Assembly: GCA_043822885.1 (NCBI GenBank)
Contig: JBDRBI010000106.1
Coordinates: forward strand, 1 to 28,418
Direction: 5' to 3'
Length of the DNA stretch: 28,418 nt
Source: Aadella sp043822885
GTDB taxonomy: Bacteria; Omnitrophota; Gorgyraeia; Tantalellales; Tantalellaceae
Shown here: positions 15,503 to 22,924 of the stretch, piece by piece
Layout of the letters: each line of letters opens with the position of its first letter
How positions within the stretch are numbered: the stretch's first letter is position 1
Notes under the pieces: model-generated
Database searches by the model: none
What the model saw: the letters and a program-made list of their open reading frames with translations, nothing else
What the model was told of the DNA's origin: nothing
Position numbers and translations under genes: made by a program

Positions 15503-16891
15503 ATGAAGAGAATTCGTAACGATATTAGACTTAGCGCTATATTGATGTTGGGGGATATTTTTGCCATTAATCTCAGTTTTCTGTTCACTTATTGGCTGAG
15601 ATTTAATTCGGGGTTATTCAGAGTTATTTTCGGGATACCGAACGTCAGCAACTACTTCAAAGTTTTTCCTATACTGACCGTGGTTTTTATATTTTTCATG
15701 CGGTCTTCAAAACTTTATTCGGCGAAAGCCCGGCTTTCCATAATCGATGAGTTTTTCACTATAATCAAGACAGTTACGTTAGGCGTCTTGTTCTTTATGG
15801 CGGCTACATTTTTATATCGTGAATATTCATTTTCACGAGGGATGCTTCTTATATCATGGGCGGTTCTTATCATCTTTGTGGGAAGCTGGCGTTTTTTTGT
15901 TAATAGAATACGTTTTTCATTTCGAAGAAAGACCAGAAATCTGCTTATAATCGGTGACGGAGAAATGGTAAAGAGGCTGATCCAGCATATAGGGACGGAT
16001 CCGCACTGGGATTACAATGTAAAAGGGATCCTAAGGATAAGATCCGACGCTAATGAAGGGGTAGAGAAGATGCCTGTTCTGGGTAAACTTAATGATTTTT
16101 GCGATGTTGTAGATAAACAGGAGATAGAAGAAGTTATACTGACAGAGGCTAATATCGACCGTTCCGAGATCCTGAACGTTATTCTGGGATGTGAAAAGAA
16201 CATGATCGAATTTCGTTTAGTCGCCGATCTTTTGGGAATGGTAACATCCCAGGTAGACATGCGTACTATCGACGGCATACCTTTGTTGGGACTGAAAGAA
16301 TCTCCGCTTACCGAGGGATATAACAGATTTATAAAGCGGGCGATGGACCTTTTTCTTTCGGTCATGGGACTCATATGTCTCGCCCCTTTATTTCTGATAA
16401 TAGCCATATTCGTCAGGATAGGTTCATCCGGCCCGGTATTTTATCTTCAAAAACGCATAGGGGAAGACGGACGGAGATTTGCCATGCTGAAATTCAGAAC
16501 TATGATAGAAAAAGCTGAGAAGGGAATAGGGCCGGTATGGACGGTAGAAGATGATCCTAGAAGGACGAAGGTCGGAGAGTTTTTAAGAAAAAGTAATCTT
16601 GATGAACTGCCGCAGCTTATAAACGTTATAAAGGGAGAGATGTCTCTTGTGGGACCCAGGCCCGAACGGCCTCACTTTGTAGGCAAGTTCAAAGAGGATA
16701 TTCCGCGTTATATGGCGAGACATAAGATCAGGTCCGGTATGACCGGATGGGCCCAGGTGAACGGTTTGAGGGGGAATACTTCTATAGAAGAGAGAACTAA
16801 GTATGACCTTCATTACATAGAGAATTGGTCCCTGGCATTTGACCTGAAAATATTATTTATGTCGATCTTCGCGTTGAAAAATGCGTACTAG
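15503..16891 (+). CDS. Polyprenyl glycosylphosphotransferase (WbaP/WcaJ/CpsE-like initiating transferase)
   Basis: This 462-residue protein transfers a sugar phosphate from a nucleotide sugar to undecaprenyl phosphate, starting glycan assembly on the inner membrane. Four N-terminal membrane helices (about 11-130) precede a CoA_binding_3-type Rossmann domain (NLLIIGDGEMVKRL), then a further hydrophobic helix (MDLFLSVMGLICLAPLFLII) and the catalytic domain: PVFYLQKRIGEDG, FAMLKFRTM, RKSNLDELPQLINVIKGEMSLVGPRPERP with the DE pair, and RSGMTGWAQVNGLRG. The frame is open from 15419, but those 28 residues are repeat sequence; ATG 15503 with GGAG upstream is the real start. Galactose, glucose and mannose cannot be told apart here. 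Confidence 0.93.
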   Translation: MKRIRNDIRLSAILMLGDIFAINLSFLFTYWLRFNSGLFRVIFGIPNVSNYFKVFPILTVVFIFFMRSSKLYSAKARLSIIDEFFTIIKTVTLGVLFFMAATFLYREYSFSRGMLLISWAVLIIFVGSWRFFVNRIRFSFRRKTRNLLIIGDGEMVKRLIQHIGTDPHWDYNVKGILRIRSDANEGVEKMPVLGKLNDFCDVVDKQEIEEVILTEANIDRSEILNVILGCEKNMIEFRLVADLLGMVTSQVDMRTIDGIPLLGLKESPLTEGYNRFIKRAMDLFLSVMGLICLAPLFLIIAIFVRIGSSGPVFYLQKRIGEDGRRFAMLKFRTMIEKAEKGIGPVWTVEDDPRRTKVGEFLRKSNLDELPQLINVIKGEMSLVGPRPERPHFVGKFKEDIPRYMARHKIRSGMTGWAQVNGLRGNTSIEERTKYDLHYIENWSLAFDLKILFMSIFALKNAY

Positions 16892-16914
16892 GTTAGAAGA
16901 TAGAACTTAATAAG

Positions 16915-16975
16915 TAGTCACTAAGTCACTAGTCACCTAGTCACCAGTAATTGAGATAGAAGATAGAGGATAGAA
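16915..16975 (+). repeat. Two adjacent short tandem arrays (TAGTCAC and GATAGAR)
   Basis: TAGTCAC-type units of 7 and 8 nt fill 16915-16944, and three exact-register GATAGAR heptamers fill 16955-16975, ending against the GAAAGGA ribosome-binding site of the next gene. The first unit type returns in both orientations at 23689-23783. Confidence 0.8.
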
Positions 16976-16983
16976 AGGAAAAC

Positions 16984-18192
16984 ATGACTAAAGAAAGGAT
17001 TGTAAACGTATGCGACAGGGTTATTGAAGCATGTTTCTATGTGCTTCTGGTGGTTATTACTTTTTCTACTTCTTTAGTGGAAATAGCATCAAGCCTCTTG
17101 ATATTAAGTTGGGTTTTGAAAACAGTGCTGATCGGGGATCTTAAATGGGTAAAACCGGTACCGGTAAAAATTCTTTTTCTTTTATGGATATGGGTTATTC
17201 TGTCCTGCATAAATAGCGAATATTGGAGTGAGAGCTTTCGGGGTATATTCAAAGTATTGGAATATACTTTTCTTTTTATTATTGCGGCGACAACTGTCTG
17301 GAAAAAAGACGCGATAGACAGATTTTTGAAAGTAGTAGTGATAGGCGCGCTTTTTATTTGCGCGAACGGTTTTTTTCAGTATTTTACGGGAGAAGGGCTT
17401 ATTCGGCACAGAACGCTGATCCCATTGGATTATCTCCATAGAATATCGTCTTCTTTTGTACATCCTAATGATTTTGGGGTGTATTTGCTTGTTGTAACTT
17501 CAATTTTTGTGTCGTTCATATTATCCGAAAGCGTAAGGTTGCGAACAAGAATACTTTTTGCGTTTCCTTTTATAATATCTTCCTTAAGCCTTTTTATGAC
17601 AAGATCCCGAGGGGCATGGTTATCATTCTGCGCGGCATTTCTGGTCTTGGGAGCTTTAAGGTCAAAACGTATCGCAGCCACATTTCTTGCGCTGCTTTTG
17701 GTGATCTTTATTATGATGCCTTACACGGTGCAGGAGCATATTTTTGATCTGACCAACATGAAGAATGGTACGACCTGGGAACGGCTTATGTTGTGGAAAG
17801 GAACCATTAATATGATAAAGGTTCATCCGGTGCTGGGTTTTGGCGTGAATACCTATAGCAGGAACTTTCCGAAATATAAACCCGGAGAATATCCCGATGT
17901 AAGGTATTCTCACAATTGTTATCTTCATATGGCATCGGAAATAGGTATCATCGGAGCTCTGATATTTTTGGTCTTCCTGGTGACGGTGTTTATTTATTCC
18001 GCCCGCGGCATATTAGTGATGCCGCCGGGAAGAAAAAAAACTCTGGGTATCGGCCTTTACGCGGCTTTAGCGGGATTCGCGCTCAATGCTATGGTCGATA
18101 CGCATTTTTATTCGGTGAATTTGGCGGTATATTTTCATATACTTTTTGGATTTTGTTATTCTTTAACATGTCGCCCCGAGGAAGAAAATTAA
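16984..18192 (+). CDS. O-antigen ligase/polymerase family membrane protein (Wzy_C, WaaL-like)
   Basis: This 402-residue protein has about ten to eleven membrane helices. The family landmarks are FMTRSRGAWLSF (about 198-209), which carries the conserved arginines after a central helix, and the large outer loop with GTTWERLMLWKGTINMIKVHPVLGFGVNTYSRNFPKY followed by YSHNCYLHMASEIGIIGAL, where the H of SHN is the catalytic-type residue. Known members either ligate O-antigen to lipid A core or polymerise repeat units; sequence does not separate these roles. GAAAGGAAAAC precedes the ATG. Its stop overlaps the probable ATT start of the next gene, so the two are coupled. Confidence 0.88.
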   Translation: MTKERIVNVCDRVIEACFYVLLVVITFSTSLVEIASSLLILSWVLKTVLIGDLKWVKPVPVKILFLLWIWVILSCINSEYWSESFRGIFKVLEYTFLFIIAATTVWKKDAIDRFLKVVVIGALFICANGFFQYFTGEGLIRHRTLIPLDYLHRISSSFVHPNDFGVYLLVVTSIFVSFILSESVRLRTRILFAFPFIISSLSLFMTRSRGAWLSFCAAFLVLGALRSKRIAATFLALLLVIFIMMPYTVQEHIFDLTNMKNGTTWERLMLWKGTINMIKVHPVLGFGVNTYSRNFPKYKPGEYPDVRYSHNCYLHMASEIGIIGALIFLVFLVTVFIYSARGILVMPPGRKKTLGIGLYAALAGFALNAMVDTHFYSVNLAVYFHILFGFCYSLTCRPEEEN

Positions 18193-19213
18193 GAACATAG
18201 TTATTTTGAGGACAGATCGTTTAGGCGAGGTACTTCTTTCTACGGTAGCTGTGGACGCGGTGAAGGAAAAATACCCGGCTTGCGGGATATCGTTCGTTAC
18301 TTCGGCGTATTCGAGGCCGCTATTGGAAGGAAGAGAGACCATAGAAAGGATCATAGAAACCGATACTTTTGAAAAAAAGCGCGTGTTTTTAAAAGCGTTC
18401 AGATTATCCCGTGTATTAAGAAAATACCGTTTTGATACCGCGATAGTACTTAATCCTCATAAGATGCTTCATTTGGCGTGTTTTTTTGCCGGTATACCCA
18501 GAAGGATAGGTTATGCCCGTAAATGGGGATCTTTGCTGACGAAGACTATACAAGATAAACGTGATGAAGGACTTAAACATGAGATCGAATATACGTATGA
18601 TCTTTTGGATATTATAGGCGCGGGAGGGAATATTACGGGGCCCGTACTTCCTGTCGCGGAGAAAGAGGAAACGGCTCTAAACGATATTTTGAGTAAAAAA
18701 GGTATACAGGACAAAGAGCCGTTTCTGGTCATCCACCCGGGGAGCAGTAATCCTGCCAAGATATGGCCGAAAGAAAAATATAAAGATCTTATTCGGAGAA
18801 TTAGGACCGAACTGAATATTAAAGTAAGTATTTTGGGGGAAAGAAAAGAGAAAGCATTTATAGATGATATTTTGATCGGATCCGATGCCGGAGTGATCTC
18901 TCTTGCGGGCGTACTTGATCTTAGACTGGTAGCGGCGCTTTTAAAGCGATGCAGCCTTTTTATCGGAAATGATACCGGACCTATGCATATAGCGGCCGCT
19001 ACAGGAACACCGGTGATCGCGGTATTCAGAAAAGACGCGCCAAGTACGAATCCCGTCAGGTGGAGACCGTGGGGAGATAACCATGTCGTATTTCATGAGA
19101 GCGGAGAATGTAGGGCGGCAAACGGAAGTATCGGACATAGATGTATGAAGGATGTGACAGTGGACGCGGTGTTTGAGGCAGTTAGGGAGATGGTAGAGAC
19201 AATAGACCATTGA
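18188..19213 (+). CDS. GT9 heptosyltransferase-family protein with probable ATT start (paralogue 2)
   Basis: The only standard start is TTG 18206, which would begin inside the first beta strand. Read from ATT 18188 the protein opens (M)KNIVILRTDRLGEVLLSTVAVDAVK, aligning exactly with the family N-terminus. ATT is preceded by GAGGAAG with good spacing and overlaps the previous stop as ATTAA. No other start exists between the upstream in-frame TAA and this point. The 341-residue product has DTAIVLNPH, LVIHPGSSNPAKIWPKEKY, VSILGERKE and LFIGNDTGPMHIAAATGTPVIAVF, the D-T-G-P-x-H-I-A donor site. It is expected to add heptose or another sugar to the core. A sequencing error in an original ATG cannot be excluded. 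Confidence 0.85.
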   Translation: MKNIVILRTDRLGEVLLSTVAVDAVKEKYPACGISFVTSAYSRPLLEGRETIERIIETDTFEKKRVFLKAFRLSRVLRKYRFDTAIVLNPHKMLHLACFFAGIPRRIGYARKWGSLLTKTIQDKRDEGLKHEIEYTYDLLDIIGAGGNITGPVLPVAEKEETALNDILSKKGIQDKEPFLVIHPGSSNPAKIWPKEKYKDLIRRIRTELNIKVSILGERKEKAFIDDILIGSDAGVISLAGVLDLRLVAALLKRCSLFIGNDTGPMHIAAATGTPVIAVFRKDAPSTNPVRWRPWGDNHVVFHESGECRAANGSIGHRCMKDVTVDAVFEAVREMVETIDH

Positions 19214-19246
19214 CTATTGACAGATATTGACTGATGCGCTAATTAT

Positions 19247-19322
19247 GAGATTGCTTCACCCTGGTGGGGTTCGCAATGACAACTTTCCGTCATTGCGAGA
19301 AGCAAAGCGACGAAGCAATCTC
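19247..19322. repeat. Head-to-head pair of hairpin elements
   Basis: Forward 19247-19280 (inner stem ACCC/GGGGT) and reverse 19288-19322 face each other, with TCGCAATGAC and GTCATTGCGA pairing over an 8-nt loop (AACTTTCC). The pair lies directly after a GT9 stop and could act as a terminator or mRNA stabiliser. Confidence 0.85.
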
Positions 19323-19351
19323 ACATTGACCGAGTTAGCATTTTTATTTTA

Positions 19352-19393
19352 ACTGTTCACTGTTCACAAATTACGAATTACGAATTACGAATT
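19352..19393 (+). repeat. Heptanucleotide array that switches unit (ACTGTTC to ACGAATT)
   Basis: Six units lie in one unbroken 7-nt register: ACTGTTC twice, the intermediate ACAAATT, then ACGAATT three times. The array lies between the hairpin pair and the next GT9 gene. Confidence 0.87.
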
Positions 19394-19408
19394 AAACGGA
19401 ATCTTATT

Positions 19409-20482
19409 ATGAAGAAAATTTTGATCGCTAATATATTCGGGATCGGGGATGTGCTTTTTACTACTCCGCTGATATCCAATCTCAAGAAAAAAGATCCGGA
19501 TATCAAAATAGATTATATGTGTAATATCCGTACCATGGATATCGTGAATCATATTTCGGGTATAGATGATATATATGTGTACGAAAAAGATGTCTTCACC
19601 CAGATATGGGGAGAATCAAAGGTAAGGTTCTTAAAGGCCGCACAGGGTCTCTTTAACGAAATAAGAGAGCAAAAATATGATGTGCTTTTTGATTTTACCT
19701 TGTCGCGGGAATTAGGTCTCTTTTTCAAATTGGCCGGGATAAAGAGGAGAGTCGGGCTGGATTATAAAAAGAGAGGTGTTTTTTTAACGGATAAAATACC
19801 CTTTGACGGATTTAAAGAAAGACATGTGATCGAATATTACCTTGATTACTTAAAACCTTTTGAAATAGACGCGTCATTGAAGGATATGAAGCTTTTCGTG
19901 GATGAGATAAGCCAGGAGACGATATTATCTCTTTTGAGAGAAAAGGGAGTAGATGAGAACGCGGGTCCATTGGTAGCTATAATACCGGGCGGCGGCGCCA
20001 GTTGGGGCAGGGACGCTTCGAAAAAAAGATGGACTGCCGACGGTTTTGCTCAAGCCGCGGATCTTCTTATGGATAAAGGAACTTCCGTTGCCGTGCTCGG
20101 CGACGCGGAAGAAGCTGATCTATGCCGTAATATAGCGGGCAAAATGAAAAAAAGCCCGGCATTATCCGTAAATAATTTTACGTTACCGGATTATATAGCG
20201 TTTCTGAACGCGTGTGATCTGGTACTATGCAATGACGGAGGGCCATTACATATAGCCGGAGCTTTAGGTGTGAAGACCGTTTCTATCTTCGGACCGGTAG
20301 ATGAAAAAGTATACGGACCTTATCCCGAATCCGAAGATCACATAGTCGTTAAAGATCAGGATATTACGTGCCGTCCCTGTTATAACCGGTTTAAATTGCC
20401 GGAATGTAAAAGTGATCACATTTGTTTTACGGGAGTATCGCCCGAGAAAGTGTCAGAGGCGTGTTGGGGGCTGATTATTTGA
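19409..20482 (+). CDS. GT9 heptosyltransferase-family protein (paralogue 3)
   Basis: This 357-residue GT-B enzyme begins KKILIANIFGIGDVLFTTPLISNLKK, the GIGD acceptor loop of the family. It continues with YDVLFDFTLSRELGLFFKLAGIKRRVGLDYKKRG, VAIIPGGGASWGRDASKKRW, VAVLGDAEEADLC, and LVLCNDGGPLHIAGALGVKTVSIFGPVDEKVYGP, where D-G-G-P-x-H-I-A replaces the more common D-S/T-G-P. The C-terminal block CRPCYNRFKLPECKSDHICF is the cysteine-containing segment seen in WaaF/RfaF-type heptosyltransferases. The ribosome-binding site is weak. Three GT9 genes plus gmhB in one window point to an ADP-heptose-based core. Confidence 0.9.
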   Translation: MKKILIANIFGIGDVLFTTPLISNLKKKDPDIKIDYMCNIRTMDIVNHISGIDDIYVYEKDVFTQIWGESKVRFLKAAQGLFNEIREQKYDVLFDFTLSRELGLFFKLAGIKRRVGLDYKKRGVFLTDKIPFDGFKERHVIEYYLDYLKPFEIDASLKDMKLFVDEISQETILSLLREKGVDENAGPLVAIIPGGGASWGRDASKKRWTADGFAQAADLLMDKGTSVAVLGDAEEADLCRNIAGKMKKSPALSVNNFTLPDYIAFLNACDLVLCNDGGPLHIAGALGVKTVSIFGPVDEKVYGPYPESEDHIVVKDQDITCRPCYNRFKLPECKSDHICFTGVSPEKVSEACWGLII

Positions 20483-20488
20483 TCTAGT

Positions 20489-20640
20489 AGAGATTGCTTC
20501 GCTACGCTCGCAATGACAGATAGTTGACAGAGATTGCTTCGCTACGCTCGCAATGACAGATAGTTGACAGAGATTGCTTCGCTACGCTCGCAATGACAGA
20601 TAGTTGACAGAGATTGCTTCGCTACGCTCGCAATGACAGA
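20489..20640 (+). repeat. 40-bp perfect tandem repeat carrying a hairpin element, 3.8 copies
   Basis: Three identical 40-nt units start at 20489, 20529 and 20569, and a fourth copy of 32 nt starts at 20609. Each contains one complete hairpin element plus the linker TAGTTGAC. The copies show no differences, so the expansion is recent or kept uniform. It is not a CRISPR array, because the would-be spacers are identical and only 8 nt long. Confidence 0.95.
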
Positions 20641-20648
20641 ACATTATC

Positions 20649-20683
20649 GTCATTGCGAGGAACGAAGCGACGAAGCAATCTCA
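20649..20683 (-). repeat. Reverse hairpin element closing the tandem array
   Basis: A single reverse copy faces the last unit of the 40-bp array, so that CTCGCAATGAC and GTCATTGCGAG can pair over a 12-nt loop. It ends 19 nt before the radical SAM start and just upstream of its AGAAAGGA ribosome-binding site. Confidence 0.85.
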
Positions 20684-20702
20684 TAAAATAAGAAAGGAAA
20701 AT

Positions 20703-21686
20703 ATGCACATAGGCGCGCTTAACAGTTTGTTTAGATCCATACAAAAGAAAAAACCCGGTAAATTGTGGTATCTTCCGACTAAGATATCCATTGAAACGGG
20801 GAATATATGTAATTTATGCTGTCCATTGTGTCCTACCAACAGCAATGAACATAATGAAGTGAAGAAAGGGTTTATGACGATCGATAGTTTTAAGGTCATT
20901 TTTGATAAGATCAAACCTTTTGTAAAGACCATAGATCTTTTTAGCTGGGGAGAACCGTTCCTCAACAGAGATCTGGGAAAGATGATAGAATACGCGAGAA
21001 AAGAAAAACCCCCGGTGAGGATATTTATAGACAGCAATTTTAATCTGGCGACAGACGATCAAATAGACGCCCTTGTCAGGTACGGCGCCGATTGTTTGAA
21101 AATATCCTGTGACGGCGTTACTCAAGATACTTATCAAAAGTATCGTATAGGCGGAAATCTTGAAGCCGTTATGGGAAATATAGAGAAAGTGTTGAAAAAG
21201 AAATATGAACTGGATAAAAAGACTCCGAAGATCGTATGGAAGTATCTTGTTTTCAAGCATAATGAAGACGAAGTGGAACATGCCCGCCGGAAAGCCAGAG
21301 AGATCGGTATAGAATTTGAGCCTAGCGGGATGAGGGTTGATTGCGGCAGGGAGATATTCGAGAAGGTGGAAGATTCTGTTAACCGCGACAGAGAATGGAT
21401 ACCTGAGAGTGATGAATACAATCAATATAAAGACCTTGATTCCGGGAAAAAGACATGTGAAAAACCCTGGAAAACAGCGACGATAAATTGGAACGGGGAC
21501 GTAGTCGCGTGCGGCGCGATATATGATTGCGAACGTTATAGTTTCGGTAATCTGCTTAAACAAAGTTTTAAAGAGATATGGAACGGGGAAAAGTACGTAG
21601 CGGCGCGTAAGATCATCGCCGGCGGAAAAAGCGACAAAACGATAATCTGTCATACGTGCAAGGAGAATGGATATCAGCACTTCTAG
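20703..21686 (+). CDS. Radical SAM/SPASM-domain protein
   Basis: This 327-residue protein has the radical SAM cluster motif CxxxCxxC formed by C36, C40 and C43 (with an extra C39), preceded by ISIETGNI, then DLFSWGEPFLNRD (the GGEP-equivalent, here WGEP), and KISCDGVTQDTYQKYRIGG. The C-terminal part resembles a SPASM domain: TCEKPWKTATINWNGDVVACG, YSFGNLLKQSFKEIWNG and ICHTCKENGY hold the probable auxiliary-cluster cysteines. It therefore generates a 5'-deoxyadenosyl radical; the substrate is unknown. Its place among envelope genes suggests modification of a sugar, lipid or surface peptide (inference). The start has AGAAAGGA about six bases upstream. It is preceded by the 40-bp array and followed by an 11-unit heptamer array, so it is probably transcribed alone. 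Confidence 0.88.
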   Translation: MHIGALNSLFRSIQKKKPGKLWYLPTKISIETGNICNLCCPLCPTNSNEHNEVKKGFMTIDSFKVIFDKIKPFVKTIDLFSWGEPFLNRDLGKMIEYARKEKPPVRIFIDSNFNLATDDQIDALVRYGADCLKISCDGVTQDTYQKYRIGGNLEAVMGNIEKVLKKKYELDKKTPKIVWKYLVFKHNEDEVEHARRKAREIGIEFEPSGMRVDCGREIFEKVEDSVNRDREWIPESDEYNQYKDLDSGKKTCEKPWKTATINWNGDVVACGAIYDCERYSFGNLLKQSFKEIWNGEKYVAARKIIAGGKSDKTIICHTCKENGYQHF

Positions 21687-21693
21687 AGTAATA

Positions 21694-21770
21694 GCAAAGG
21701 GCACAGGGCATAGTGCATAGTGCATAGGGCAGAGAGCAAAGGGCATAGGGCACAGGGCATAGTGAACAGT
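21694..21770 (+). repeat. Heptanucleotide array, unit GCAYAGK, eleven units
   Basis: Eleven 7-nt units in unbroken register (GCAAAGG, GCACAGG, GCATAGT and GCATAGG variants, one GCAGAGA, ending GAACAGT) fill the spacer just after the radical SAM stop. The variation sits at positions 4 and 7 of the unit. Confidence 0.92.
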
Positions 21771-21772
21771 TT

Positions 21773-21846
21773 AAAAAGTTTAAATGTTTTAAAGGTTAAA
21801 AGGTTAAAAGATTTAGAGATTGCCGCGGCCTTTTAGACCCCGCAAG
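21773..21846 (+). repeat. Octamer array and decayed hairpin element upstream of the Bro-N gene
   Basis: Bases 21773-21830 match 22764-22813 downstream of the Bro-N gene except for an 8-nt insertion. After GCCGCGGCC the left copy decays (TTTTAGACCCCGCAAGG) and the usual CAATGAC end is lost. Confidence 0.82.
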
Positions 21847-21884
21847 GCGTTAAAGAGACAAATAGAGTCAGAGAGGAGAGGGGT

Positions 21885-22751
21885 ATGCCAAAGAAGAAAA
21901 AAGCTACTGAAGTAGAAACGGTTCATAAATTAGCCGTTTTTAAAGGTAAACAAATAAGACGTATGGTCTACAATGATGAATGGTGGTTTTCGGTAGTTGA
22001 TACGGTAGAAGCCCTTACAGAAACAAACAGGGGTAGAAAATACTGGAGTGATCTCAAAAAAAAACTAATTGATGAAGGATATAATGAAGTGTCCGAAAAA
22101 ATCGGACAGTTGAAAATGATAGCTCCGGATGGAAAATTAAGGCTGACAGATTGTGCGAATACGGAGACTATGTTTCGCGTAATACAGTCAATTCCCTCTC
22201 CCAAAGCAGAGCCTTTCAAACGCTGGCTGGCAAGAGTTGGATACGAGCGGGTAAAGGAAATTGAAGATCCCGAACTGGCGACTAAACGCACAAGGGCGTT
22301 ATATAAGGCAAAAGGCTATTCAGGCACTTGGATTGAGAAACGTATGCGAGGTATTGCCATCCGTGAGGAATTAACGGATGAATGGCAGAAACGAGGCATT
22401 CAGGAGCAGAAAAATTACGCTATTTTAACCGCGGAAATATCCAAAGCAACTTTTGATATGACGCCTTCTGAATACAAAAAGTATAAGAAACTAAAACGTG
22501 AGAATTTGCGTGATCATATGAACGACTTGGAACTTATCTTCTCCATGCTTGGCGAAGCCTCGACAACAGAGATTGCTCGCAATAAAGACGCTCAAGGTTT
22601 ATCGGAAAATAAAGAATCCGCTAGACAAGGAGGAAGTGTTGCGGGAAAAGCTCGCAGGGATTTAGAGAAAAAAAGCGGGAAAAAGGTTACCAGCAAGAAA
22701 AATTATCTCAAAGCCCCGCAGGATAAAAAGCTGCTCAAAGGTAAGAAATGA
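21885..22751 (+). CDS. Bro-N domain protein (phage antirepressor/DinD-like)
   Basis: This 288-residue basic protein has an N-terminal Bro-N-type DNA-binding region: VFKGKQIRRMVYNDEWWFSVVDTVEALT (about 18-45), YWSDLKKKLIDEG, a QLKMIAPDGKLRLTDCANTETMFRVIQSIPSPKAEPFKRWLARVGYERVKEIEDP block (about 80-135), then GYSGTWIEKRMRGIAIREELTDEWQKRG. The last 60 residues are lysine-rich and probably disordered. Chromosomal members are often called BRO family or DNA-damage-inducible protein D-like; their targets are generally unknown. It has no link to glycan synthesis and is flanked by direct repeats, so it looks like an inserted cassette. A good ribosome-binding site (GGAGAGGGG) precedes the ATG. Confidence 0.85.
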   Translation: MPKKKKATEVETVHKLAVFKGKQIRRMVYNDEWWFSVVDTVEALTETNRGRKYWSDLKKKLIDEGYNEVSEKIGQLKMIAPDGKLRLTDCANTETMFRVIQSIPSPKAEPFKRWLARVGYERVKEIEDPELATKRTRALYKAKGYSGTWIEKRMRGIAIREELTDEWQKRGIQEQKNYAILTAEISKATFDMTPSEYKKYKKLKRENLRDHMNDLELIFSMLGEASTTEIARNKDAQGLSENKESARQGGSVAGKARRDLEKKSGKKVTSKKNYLKAPQDKKLLKGKK

Positions 22752-22763
22752 CTATTGTGATAT

Positions 22764-22885
22764 AAAAAGTTTAAATGTTTTAAAGGTTAAAAGGTTAAGA
22801 GATTGCCGCGGCCCTTCGGGCCTCGCAATGACAGATTCTTGCCGTCATTGCGAGGAGTGAGTAGAACGAACGACGAAGCAATCTC
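22764..22885. repeat. Octamer array plus head-to-head hairpin elements downstream of the Bro-N gene
   Basis: Bases 22764-22802 repeat the octamer array found upstream of Bro-N. They are followed by a forward element 22798-22832 (inner stem GGCCC-TTC-GGGCC) and a reverse element 22843-22885, paired through CTCGCAATGAC and GTCATTGCGAG with an 11-nt loop. The reverse copy has an expanded centre (GTGAGTAGAACGAACGACG). Confidence 0.85.
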
Positions 22886-22924
22886 ATGACCCTAAATATA
22901 AGTTGGTATAAAATTGGAGAGCAA

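Noticed and set aside
17916..18200. 94-residue + strand open frame at the end of the Wzy/WaaL-like gene
   Set aside because: It overlaps the conserved C-terminal helices of that gene in another frame. The coding signal belongs to the Wzy_C protein.
20489..20640. Possible CRISPR array (regularly spaced 32-nt repeats)
   Set aside because: The intervening 8 nt are identical in every unit and the repeat is a copy of the dispersed hairpin element; there are no cas genes nearby. It is a simple 40-bp tandem duplication.
20814..21746. Long minus-strand open frame opposite the radical SAM gene
   Set aside because: The radical SAM motifs are on the + strand. The reverse frame is a shadow, and its N-terminal end reads through the heptamer array (FALCPMHYALCP-type repeats).
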